DNA from: Corynebacterium suedekumii
GTDB taxonomy: Bacteria; Actinomycetota; Actinomycetes; Mycobacteriales; Mycobacteriaceae
Reading direction: 5' to 3'
Length of the DNA: 64,000 bases
NCBI RefSeq assembly: GCF_030252185.1
Contig: NZ_CP126970.1
Location: 2,794,264 to 2,858,263 of the forward strand
Positions 38,845-45,904 of the stretch are shown here, one piece after another (position 1 is the stretch's first letter; every line of letters begins with the position of its first letter). The translations under genes and the position numbers were made by a program. The notes under the pieces were generated by a model that had not been told where the DNA came from, did not search any database, and saw only the letters and a list, made by a program, of their open reading frames with translations.

Positions 38845-40677
38845 CTACCAGTTGTCCTGGGTCCGGGGGCGGGACTGCTCGACGATCCGGAACCGGGACT
38901 CCATCTCGGCGGCCTCGTCCGGATCGTCGGTGAGGTCGCCGACCACGCCGAGGTCGCCGCCGATGACCACGTTGCCGGGGATGACGATGTTGCCGTCGTC
39001 GTCGTGCTCGAGCACCGGGACGGGCAGCGGGTTGCCCTCGGCGTCATAGCCCGGGGCCGGGCGGGATTCGTAGGCCTCGAGCTTCTCGGCGGTGTCGGTC
39101 TTCTCCCACTGGCGGGTGCGCAGCTGGCGCTGGGCGGCGACATCGTCACTCATACCCTTGACCAGGGAGTACATCATGATGAACTGCATGAGGAAGAAGG
39201 GGAAGGCCACGATGATGACCACCTCCTGCAGCGTGGCGATACCCGTCGCCGGGGAGATGAGCAGCAGCGCACCGGCGACCGCGCCGATGGCCAACGCCCA
39301 GCCGATGCGGTAGGACGTCGGGCTGGTGTCCTCCTCGCCGGTGGCGAACATGTCGTTGACCAGGGCGGCGGAGTCGATCGAGGTGACGAAGAAGATGACG
39401 ATCACCACGATGGCCAGCAGCGAACTGAAGGTGGTGAGCGGGTACGCGTCGAGCAGGCCGAACAGCGCCTGCGGCACATCGCCGTCGACGACGACCGGCT
39501 GGGTGAGCGCACCCGGGTCCGCCAGCTCCATCTCCACGCCCGCGCGGCCGAAGATGGCGAACCAGATGACGCCGAAGATGGTCGGCAGGGCGAGGACACC
39601 GGCGATGAACTCGCGGACGGTCCGGCCCTTGGAGATGCGGGCGACGAACATGCCCACGTACGGCGACCAGCAGATGGTCCACGCCCAGTAGAACATCGTC
39701 CACGTGCCCTGCCAGCCCGGGTTGTCGTCGAAGGAGTCGGTCCAGAACATCACCTCGGGCAGGCCGGTGGCGTAGATGCCGAAGGACTCGATGACGAACT
39801 TGAGCAGCGTGAGCATCGGTCCGGTGACCAGGATGAACACCATCAGTGCCACGGCGAGGGCGATGTTGATGTTGGAGAGCAGCTTGATGCCCTTCTCCAG
39901 GCCCGCGCCGACGGAGAGGCAGCCGAGGCCGGTGATGACGAGGATGATCACCAGCTGCACCCAACTGACCTGCGGCACGTCCCACATCTTGTTGAGGCCG
40001 GAGTTGATCTGCAGCACGCCCAGACCCACGGAGACGGCGATGCCGAAGGTGGTGCCGATGATGGCGAGGATGTCGATGGGCTTGCCCGGCCAGGAGTAGA
40101 TCCGGCCGCCGAGCAGCGGGGCGAAGATCGACGACAGGCGCGGCGGGAGCTTGCGCTTGTAGATGAAGTAGCCCAGTGCCAGGCCCGGCAGCACGAAGAT
40201 GACCCACATGTGGATGCCGAAGTGGTAGTACGTGAACACGAACGCCTGCCCGATGGCGGCCTCGGACATGGGGTCAGCGTTGGCCATGGGCACGTTGAAG
40301 GCGTGGTTGATGGGCTCGGCCACGCCCCAGAACATCAGCACCGCGCCGACGCCGCCGGCGAAGATCATGGAGAACCACACGGGCAGCGGGTAGCGGGGAT
40401 CCTCGTCGTCGTCACCGAGCTTGAGTCGGCCGTAGCGGGAGACGAAGACGCCGAGCAGGAAGATGAACACCAGGGACACGCCGCCGATGTACATCCAGCC
40501 GAAGTAGGTCATCAGTCCACCGGAGATGACGGTGAACGCGTCCCGGGCGGTCGCCCCGAGGATGATCGTGGAGACGACGAAGACGAGAATGCATCCCGCC
40601 GCTCCGAGGAAGATGCCCGGGTCCGACTTCAACCCGAACAGATTACGTTTACTGGCCCTTCCGGATCCGGAGTGCAT
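38845..40677 (-). CDS. BCCT-family betaine/compatible-solute transporter, start displaced by an insertion sequence
   Basis: A sodium-coupled carrier of the betaine/carnitine/choline family, with about twelve transmembrane spans, the signature WAWTICWSPYVGMFVARISKGR and a cytosolic acidic C-terminal tail of about 80 residues, often an osmosensor in corynebacteria. The native beginning (MSTGESGSKR) now lies across the insertion sequence at 42109-42137. On this side the frame runs into the left end of the element, where ATG 40677 in the inverted repeat replaces the first codons with MHSGSGRA in frame, for 610 residues. This ATG has no clear ribosome-binding site. Expression may be lost, or driven by the element. 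Related corynebacterial carriers are BetP, EctP and LcoP. Confidence 0.88.
   Translation of the reverse strand: MHSGSGRASKRNLFGLKSDPGIFLGAAGCILVFVVSTIILGATARDAFTVISGGLMTYFGWMYIGGVSLVFIFLLGVFVSRYGRLKLGDDDEDPRYPLPVWFSMIFAGGVGAVLMFWGVAEPINHAFNVPMANADPMSEAAIGQAFVFTYYHFGIHMWVIFVLPGLALGYFIYKRKLPPRLSSIFAPLLGGRIYSWPGKPIDILAIIGTTFGIAVSVGLGVLQINSGLNKMWDVPQVSWVQLVIILVITGLGCLSVGAGLEKGIKLLSNINIALAVALMVFILVTGPMLTLLKFVIESFGIYATGLPEVMFWTDSFDDNPGWQGTWTMFYWAWTICWSPYVGMFVARISKGRTVREFIAGVLALPTIFGVIWFAIFGRAGVEMELADPGALTQPVVVDGDVPQALFGLLDAYPLTTFSSLLAIVVIVIFFVTSIDSAALVNDMFATGEEDTSPTSYRIGWALAIGAVAGALLLISPATGIATLQEVVIIVAFPFFLMQFIMMYSLVKGMSDDVAAQRQLRTRQWEKTDTAEKLEAYESRPAPGYDAEGNPLPVPVLEHDDDGNIVIPGNVVIGGDLGVVGDLTDDPDEAAEMESRFRIVEQSRPRTQDNW
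40646..40653. repeat. Target-site duplication, left copy
   Basis: CGTTTACT immediately left of the insertion sequence. It is identical to 42109-42116, and 8 bp is the duplication length expected of ISL3-family elements. Confidence 0.95.
40654..40677 (+). repeat. Left terminal inverted repeat of the insertion sequence
   Basis: GGCCCTTCCGGATCCGGAGT and four further bases GCAT. It pairs with the right end at 20 of 24 positions. It supplies the ATG now heading the BCCT transporter frame on the minus strand. Confidence 0.9.
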
Positions 40678-40718
40678 AGCTGGGGTTCGCCGGTGATGCG
40701 GTGAGGCACAAGATGTAG

Positions 40719-40778
40719 GGGTCCTGGGGCGTGTGAAGATGCAAGTTCCTACACCAGCACTTCGCATCCCCAGGACCC
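40719..40778 (+). promoter_or_regulatory. Hairpin sequestering the transposase ribosome-binding site
   Basis: GGGTCCTGGGG at 40719-40729 is exactly complementary to CCCCAGGACCC at 40768-40778, with further partial pairing (GAAG/CTTC) inside. The right arm contains the AGGA that precedes the TTG start at 40782. In readthrough transcripts this stem would hide the ribosome-binding site, a known type of safeguard against transposase expression from outside promoters. Confidence 0.6.
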
Positions 40779-40781
40779 GCT

Positions 40782-42095
40782 TTGAACGCTACCGCCAGCC
40801 TGCTCGCCGACACCATCTGCCGCACCGTCGAGCTCGGGGTGACCATCACCGACGCCGCTGTGGCTGACGAGCTCACGCACCTGTTCTGCGCCCCGGTCAC
40901 ACTCGACCCGATCTGCGCCGAGTGCGGGATGGCGGGCCGTTTGCGGGACCACGTCCAGCGGAAGGTCACGGATCTACCGATCGTCGGGCATCCCACCAGA
41001 CTGCACGTGCGGGTACCGCGCTTCACCTGCGACAACACCGAGTGCGCTACGAGGATTTTCCAGCAGCGGATGCCGGCGTTGGCTGAGCCGCGGGCCAAGA
41101 CCACCCGCCGTTGCAGCCGCTGGATCCTGCAGCGTCTGGCGATCGACCGCACCAGCGTGTCCGCGGTGGCCAAGGCCCTCGGGCTGGGGTGGGATTTGGT
41201 CAATGACCTGGCGGTCTCGGAGGTTCGCGCGATGGTCTACGAGCAGCCCGGACACTTCGATGGCGTCCGCGTTCTCGGTGTCGATGAGCACAAGTGGAAG
41301 CACGTGCGCGGCGACGGCAGCAGTGCGTTCGTCACCGTGCTGGTCGACCTGACCCCAGTCGTGGACGGCACTGGCCCGTCCCGCCTGTTGGACATGGTCC
41401 CGGGGCGTTCGGCGAAGGTGCTCACCGAGTGGCTGGACGCCCGTGACCAGGTGTTTCGGGATCGAGTCAAGGTTGTCACGATGGACGGTTTCGCCGGCTA
41501 CCATTCCGCTGCGGCGAAAGCTGTTCCTGCAGCACGGACGGTGATGGATCCGTTCCACGTCGTGCATCTTGCCGCGGACAAGCTCACCGTGTGCCGCCAG
41601 CGGATCCAGCAGGCCACCACCGGGCACCGGGGACGGGCCGATGACCCCCTGTACGGGATCCGCCGCATCCTGCGCACCCGCGCTGAGCTGCTGACCGACA
41701 AGCAGAAGGTCCGCCTGTTCAAGGCGTTCACCGCCCATGATGCGCACGCGGCGGTGGAGGTCACCTACGGCGTCTACCAGCGACTCATCGCCGCCTACGA
41801 GGCCTCGGGCAAGCGGGAGGGCAAGATCGCGATGTACAAGCTCCTCAAGTCGATCCGGGCCAGTGTGCCAACGGAGTTGCCCGAGCTCGCGCAGCTCGGT
41901 CGCTCACTGTGGAAACGGCATCGCGAGATCCTCGCTTACTTCGACGTGGGTGCCTCCAACGGACCCGTCGAGGCCATCAACGGCCGCCTCGAGCACCTGC
42001 GCGGGATCGCCCTGGGCTTCCGCAACCTCAAGCACTACATCTTGCGGTCACTCATTCACTCCGGCCGGCTTCAGGATCGGATCAATGCACTCTGA
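40782..42095 (+). CDS. ISL3-family transposase
   Basis: The 437-residue protein starts at TTG 40782 with CAGGA upstream. It has an N-terminal zinc-ribbon region (DPICAECG, then FTCDNTECATRIF), an HTH, and the DDE catalytic core with GVDEHKWKH, VVTMDGFAGY and a C-terminal GASNGPVEAINGRLEHLRG containing the late acidic residue. This is the pattern of corynebacterial ISL3 elements such as IS1207/ISCg1 relatives. The stop lies in the right inverted repeat. The gene is full length. Confidence 0.95.
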   Translation: MNATASLLADTICRTVELGVTITDAAVADELTHLFCAPVTLDPICAECGMAGRLRDHVQRKVTDLPIVGHPTRLHVRVPRFTCDNTECATRIFQQRMPALAEPRAKTTRRCSRWILQRLAIDRTSVSAVAKALGLGWDLVNDLAVSEVRAMVYEQPGHFDGVRVLGVDEHKWKHVRGDGSSAFVTVLVDLTPVVDGTGPSRLLDMVPGRSAKVLTEWLDARDQVFRDRVKVVTMDGFAGYHSAAAKAVPAARTVMDPFHVVHLAADKLTVCRQRIQQATTGHRGRADDPLYGIRRILRTRAELLTDKQKVRLFKAFTAHDAHAAVEVTYGVYQRLIAAYEASGKREGKIAMYKLLKSIRASVPTELPELAQLGRSLWKRHREILAYFDVGASNGPVEAINGRLEHLRGIALGFRNLKHYILRSLIHSGRLQDRINAL

Positions 42096-42108
42096 TTCCG
42101 GAAGAGCC
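42085..42108 (-). repeat. Right terminal inverted repeat of the insertion sequence
   Basis: Read inward on the minus strand it begins GGCTCTTCCGGAATCAGAGT and then GCAT. It contains the transposase stop codon. Confidence 0.9.
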
Positions 42109-42116
42109 CGTTTACT
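42109..42116. repeat. Target-site duplication, right copy
   Basis: CGTTTACT directly after the right end of the element, identical to 40646-40653. Confidence 0.95.
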
Positions 42117-42137
42117 ACCGGATTCTCCGGTGGACAT
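42109..42137 (-). pseudogene. Severed 5' end of the BCCT transporter gene
   Basis: On the minus strand an ATG at 42137 with GAGAGG seven bases upstream encodes MSTGESGSK and enters codon 10 at the insertion point. Joining 42109 to 40645 (removing the element and one duplication copy) restores a continuous frame MSTGESGSKRNLFGLKSDPG. The original promoter and ribosome-binding site are therefore on this side of the element. Confidence 0.85.
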
Positions 42138-42177
42138 GTGGATGCCTCTCGTCGTCGTGGCGGGTAACGGAGACAGG

Positions 42178-42714
42178 TTACCGTGACCGCACCGTCCCGA
42201 GCTTGTCGACGCCCACTTCCGGCACCCGCGCACGGATCAGGTCGACGAGTTCAAAGGGCTGCGGGGTCGCCCCCTCGGGAAAGCGCACCGTGTACGGCGC
42301 CAGGGCCCGGGTATCCTCGCCGGACCGTCCCACCCGCTCCGGGACGTGCGCCGGGAGCAGGACGAGGAAGGTGCCGCGGCCCGGCCGGGAGTAGAGCTGG
42401 ATGTGGCTCAGCTGTGACAGGGGGAAGGTGACGCCGGTGCGCGGGAGGGTGACGCGGTCGTCGATACGCAGGGTGGGGCGGGAACGGCGGTGCAGGACCA
42501 CCGCCAGCATGATGAGGGAGAGAAGCATGCCGGTGGCCGGCGCGGCGGTGGCGACGAGGTAGAAGGACTCCAGTGTCGGGTCGGCCTGTGCGCGGGCCGA
42601 GCAGAGCAGGCCGAGAAGGATCGGGGCCAGGACGACGAGGAAGATCACGCCGATGATGACGGCCCGGCTTCGGGCCAGGTGGGCCGCCGAGGGACGCAGG
42701 GTGATCGTGTCCAT
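42178..42714 (-). CDS. Two-span membrane protein with possible PH-like domain
   Basis: The 178-residue product has two hydrophobic spans (residues 18-42 and 50-75), then a short soluble region (LRIDDRVTLPRTGVTFPLSQLSHIQLYSRPGRGTF) resembling the bacterial PH-like domains found after membrane pairs. The start is the ATG at 42714. It is upstream of the severed BCCT start on the same strand, 40 bp away, so it may originally have been cotranscribed with that gene. No specific function can be assigned. Confidence 0.6.
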   Translation of the reverse strand: MDTITLRPSAAHLARSRAVIIGVIFLVVLAPILLGLLCSARAQADPTLESFYLVATAAPATGMLLSLIMLAVVLHRRSRPTLRIDDRVTLPRTGVTFPLSQLSHIQLYSRPGRGTFLVLLPAHVPERVGRSGEDTRALAPYTVRFPEGATPQPFELVDLIRARVPEVGVDKLGTVRSR

Positions 42715-43253
42715 GATGGCGCGATCTTAACCCATTCCGTGGTTATCTCCCCTGCACGTTCGTCTGCGGGTGAAACGGCGTCCGCCCGTCCCTGAGGAGC
42801 ATATGTGCCTTCCATATATCAACGGAGGACAATATCACTGCGACAGTCCATACCTATATGTACAACATCCGGCCATGACCGGCGAGCAGAACGGGGTTGT
42901 CCAGCTATCCCTGCGCAGACGAGTCCGTCACAGACAATGTCGGGTCGAGCATCCCGACGACCACATATCCATATGCCACCAGCGACGTCGGGAACCAACG
43001 GCGTCCCCCCGGCCAGAAACCCCATCGGCGCTGGATACACCCCACGACTGGGACATAAATGTAACGCCAACCTTCCTTGCGCATACACAATGGTAGGAAG
43101 GGTGCGAAAGTTCCCTGCGGTAAATATGGGATTTTTATACAACATCCTGTCAATCGACTCAGAAATTAGGACCACCCCACAACTGGTGATAACCTCGACA
43201 GTCACTGGTACGGTAAATCTAGTAGATAAGAATTCTTCGAAAAGTCACGTGCA

Positions 43254-43283
43254 TTGATATATGCTTGTGGTAAAACTTAGAAA
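43254..43283 (+). promoter_or_regulatory. Possible promoter upstream of the first GntR gene
   Basis: TTGATA at 43254-43259 and TAGAAA at 43278-43283, 18 bp apart, in AT-rich DNA about 100 bp before the regulator start. It is weak in the -10 box and based on hexamer likeness only. Confidence 0.3.
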
Positions 43284-43289
43284 ATAGTA

Positions 43290-43317
43290 AGCCACCTGAG
43301 AAGCAGGCGGGCTTTCT
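43290..43317 (+). terminator. Rho-independent terminator-like hairpin
   Basis: AGCCACCTG, loop AGAAG, CAGGCGGGCT followed by TTCT; the arms pair apart from one mismatch and one bulge. It lies about 65 bp before the first GntR gene, where it could end a transcript from the AT-rich gap or act as a leader attenuator. Confidence 0.5.
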
Positions 43318-43382
43318 CGCCATTTCTCATCCCCCCCCGCCGGGGAGACCCTTCCCGGCACATGTTCAAAAGGAGCCTACGC

Positions 43383-44180
43383 ATGGGTCAGGCAGCCACG
43401 ATGCCCCGCAAGACCTCCCAGCGTTACGAGACCATCATCACCCACATCCGGGCGGCCATCCAGGACGGCACCTACCGTCCCGGCGACGAGCTCCCGTCCG
43501 AGGCCGAACTGTGCCAGCAGTTCGACTCCTCACGGGGACCCGTCCGCCAGGCCATGTCCCTGCTGCGCACCGAAGGACTCATCTCCACCGGTCGCGGCCG
43601 GCGCAGCACGGTGCTCACCACCGCCGCCACCGGCACCTTCGACTCCATCCTCTCCATCTCCGAGTGGCTGGTGTCCCTGGGCAAGGAACCCGGCCAGCGC
43701 ACCGAATGGATCGCCCGCCGCCCCGCCGACGAGATCACCGCCCAGCACCTCAAGGTCACCGAGGGCGAGAAAGTTGTCTCCATGCTGCGCCTGCGCCTGG
43801 CCGACGACGAGCCCATCGCCGTCGAACGCATCGCCTTCCCCGCCGAGATCGGCCAGCACATCCTCGACTTCGACACCGACAGCGGCTCCATCCACCGCGT
43901 CCTGCTGGACAAGGGCGTCGACTTCGAGAGCATCACCCGCACCGTCTCCGCCATGCTCGCCACCGACGAGGACGCCCGCCTACTGGGCATCGCACCCGGC
44001 TCACCCCTTCTCCGCCTCGGGCTCGTGGCCTCCGACAAGCAGGGCCACATCCTCGAGTTCGCCGACTACCGCTACAACGCCGAGGATCTGGCGATGCACC
44101 TCAACAGCGTGCGCGGCACCCCGACCCCCGCGTGGCTCGCGCCGCACGAGGGTGTGTCCGACGATCTCCCGGCCAGCTGA
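43383..44180 (+). CDS. GntR-family regulator with UTRA domain, PhnF-like (copy 1)
   Basis: The 265-residue protein has a GntR winged helix (residues 15-75: PGDELPSEAELCQQFDSSRG, then MSLLRTEGLISTGRGRR) and a UTRA ligand-binding domain with IAVERIAFPAEIG. It is of the HutC/PhnF type that represses phosphonate genes. ATG 43383 has GGAG seven bases upstream. It converges with the last gene of the phosphonate operon (4 bp between stops) and is clearly paralogous to the regulator at 50865-51632, which brackets the other side of the cluster. Confidence 0.88.
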   Translation: MGQAATMPRKTSQRYETIITHIRAAIQDGTYRPGDELPSEAELCQQFDSSRGPVRQAMSLLRTEGLISTGRGRRSTVLTTAATGTFDSILSISEWLVSLGKEPGQRTEWIARRPADEITAQHLKVTEGEKVVSMLRLRLADDEPIAVERIAFPAEIGQHILDFDTDSGSIHRVLLDKGVDFESITRTVSAMLATDEDARLLGIAPGSPLLRLGLVASDKQGHILEFADYRYNAEDLAMHLNSVRGTPTPAWLAPHEGVSDDLPAS

Positions 44181-44184
44181 CCGG

Positions 44185-45198
44185 CTAGGAATCCAGGGCA
44201 ACCACCGTCCGCAGGGCTCCCGACGGCGACGCGAACGCCGCCGGGAGCTCTGCGAGTGAGATGGGACCGTCAAGAATCCGGTCCCAGGGCAGCTGATCCC
44301 CCTCGCAGTCGAGGAACCCGACCGCCTCCCGTAGATGACGCGGTTCGTAGTTGTGGACGCCCGTGATGGTGCGCCACCCCCGAACCACCCATTCCGGGTC
44401 AACGCTGACGTCGGGCACCGGTGCCACCGTTCCGGCGAGCACCGCCACTCCCCCCAGGTCCAGGGACCGGATGCAGGCGTCAGCCCCCTGGGCTACGCCG
44501 GAGAACTCCAGCGCCACATCCACCAGGTGATCATCTCCCGGAGCGACCACCTCGTCCGCCAACGGACGCGCCAGGTCCCGCGACACCGGACTGGGGTCGC
44601 AGGCGATGATTGTCCCGGCTCCACCGGCACGCACCGCCGCCAGCGCGACCATGCCCAGCATGCCGACCCCGTTGACCAGGACCGTCCGCCCGACGAGATC
44701 ACCGGCCCTCTCCAGGACCGCCATCACCGTGGCCACGGCGCACCCGGCGGTCGAGGCCACCGCATCCGGGATACTGTCGGGCACGATCTCCGCAGCCTGG
44801 CCAGCCCGGAGATGAATGTGTGAGGCGTAGGTGCCGGACAGGGGCCAGGCCCCCTCCACATGCTCGTGGCCGGCTTTGAGCACCTCCTCACACTTCGCGC
44901 TCAGTCCCCGCGCACAGTTCCGGCACCGTCCACACGTGGAGGTCACCGAGAACACGACGCGCTGCCCGGGGGCGATTCCGGGCCGGCGGCTGGTGACCAC
45001 CGTGCCCACGCCCTCGTGGCCGAGAATGGACGGGCACGCGCCCGGACGTCGCCCGGAGACCGTGTGCCGGTCCGATCCACAGATGGTGGCGGTGGTCATG
45101 CGGACCAGCACCTCACCGTCCGCCAGCTCCGGCAGTGCCAGTTCGGACAGCTGGAACCGCTGGTCACCCAGCCACACCTGAGCCTGTGCCGTCCCCAT
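44185..45198 (-). CDS. Zinc-dependent alcohol dehydrogenase, phosphonate-associated family
   Basis: A medium-chain dehydrogenase of 337 residues. Catalytic zinc ligands are expected at C40 (TICGSDRH) and H61-E62 (GHEGVG), and the structural zinc lobe is at C89, C92, C95 and C103. The nucleotide-binding region includes VLVNGVGMLGMVAL. It fits the family described as associated with phosphonate catabolism (TIGR03366). Here it would convert the aldehyde released by the PhnX-like enzyme. The ATG overlaps the phnX-like stop by 1 bp, so it is the last gene of the operon. Confidence 0.85.
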   Translation of the reverse strand: MGTAQAQVWLGDQRFQLSELALPELADGEVLVRMTTATICGSDRHTVSGRRPGACPSILGHEGVGTVVTSRRPGIAPGQRVVFSVTSTCGRCRNCARGLSAKCEEVLKAGHEHVEGAWPLSGTYASHIHLRAGQAAEIVPDSIPDAVASTAGCAVATVMAVLERAGDLVGRTVLVNGVGMLGMVALAAVRAGGAGTIIACDPSPVSRDLARPLADEVVAPGDDHLVDVALEFSGVAQGADACIRSLDLGGVAVLAGTVAPVPDVSVDPEWVVRGWRTITGVHNYEPRHLREAVGFLDCEGDQLPWDRILDGPISLAELPAAFASPSGALRTVVALDS

Positions 45199-45872
45199 CA
45201 GTGGGCGCCGGCAAGGAGAGTGGGCAGGTCCGCGGCGGAGTCCAGCACCCGGTCAGCGCCGAGCCGCTCGAAGTCTCCCCTGTCCAGGTGCCCGGTGAGC
45301 ACTCCCACGGAGATGACACCCGCACGCTGGGCCGACACCACATCAGAGGCGGTGTCCCCCACGCTGACGACCTGGGCCGGATCAGTCACCCCGGTGGTCG
45401 CCATCACCTGCTGGATCATGAACGGCTCCGGGCGCCCCGCCGCCACCTCGTCGCCGGTGGCGGTCGTGTCAAACTGGTCCCCGATCCGCCAGCCCATCGC
45501 CGAGAAGATGAGATCCGCGATCTCCCGGCTGAACCCGGTGGTCAGCCCGACCTTCACCCCGTCTGCCCGGAGAGTCCGCAGTGCCTCTTCGACGCCGTCG
45601 AGCGGAACCGGCGGGTTCTCGGTGTAGGCGCGTCGCAGCTCCGCCCGGAACCACTCCCACGCCTTCTCCACCAGCTCCTCGCCCGGCTCCACGCCACCGA
45701 TCTCCAGCAGGTTACGGATGGCCCACTTCTTCTCAGTGCCCATCCACTCCTGGAACTGGTCGTCGCTGTAGCGGGCACCCTCCCGTTCGGTGGCCTCCCG
45801 CAGGACGCGGTACACCTCGTCCCGGTCATTGATGGTGGTACCTGCCATGTCGAAGACGGCGAGAGTGAACAT
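45198..45872 (-). CDS. PhnX-like phosphonatase (HAD superfamily)
   Basis: A 224-residue relative of phosphonoacetaldehyde hydrolase, which splits the C-P bond to release phosphate. The N-terminal motif is FDMAGTT (DxAGT, with nucleophile D8), the cap-domain Schiff-base lysine matches K48 in WMGTEKKWAIRN, an Arg (AAGRPEPF) replaces the usual HAD lysine, and VGDTASD provides metal ligands. These are the diagnostic features of the phosphonatase-like family TIGR03351, which is linked to FAD oxidases rather than PhnW. It follows phnE by 32 bp. The substrate is probably phosphonoacetaldehyde or its hydroxy derivative. Confidence 0.88.
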   Translation of the reverse strand: MFTLAVFDMAGTTINDRDEVYRVLREATEREGARYSDDQFQEWMGTEKKWAIRNLLEIGGVEPGEELVEKAWEWFRAELRRAYTENPPVPLDGVEEALRTLRADGVKVGLTTGFSREIADLIFSAMGWRIGDQFDTTATGDEVAAGRPEPFMIQQVMATTGVTDPAQVVSVGDTASDVVSAQRAGVISVGVLTGHLDRGDFERLGADRVLDSAADLPTLLAGAH

Positions 45873-45904
45873 TCGGACTCCTTGGATGAGTGAGATTGAG
45901 ACAG

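Larger units (their letters stand above)
40654..42108 (+). mobile_element. ISL3-family insertion sequence (1455 bp), complete
   Basis: The element has 24-bp imperfect terminal inverted repeats (40654-40677 and 42085-42108, 20/24 matching, outer bases GGCYCTTCCGGA), one transposase gene, and 8-bp flanking duplications CGTTTACT. All parts look intact, so the insertion is probably recent. It lies in codon 10 of a BCCT transporter gene. The family is assigned from the transposase, the ends and the duplication length. Confidence 0.95.
42715..43382. other. AT-rich 668-bp gap without a credible gene
   Basis: This stretch is visibly richer in A/T than its surroundings, with several ATAT-type strings (CATATATCAAC, CCTATATG, CATATCCATATG). 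Short open frames on both strands (up to 128 codons) have no ribosome-binding site or family likeness and no consistent codon bias, so I do not call them. The right part holds the promoter/terminator signals listed separately. It could be the remnant of an acquired segment. Confidence 0.6.

Noticed and set aside
42770..43257. Short open frames in the AT-rich gap (for example 42770-43096 plus, 42819-43205 minus)
   Set aside because: No ribosome-binding site, no consistent codon bias and no recognisable domain.
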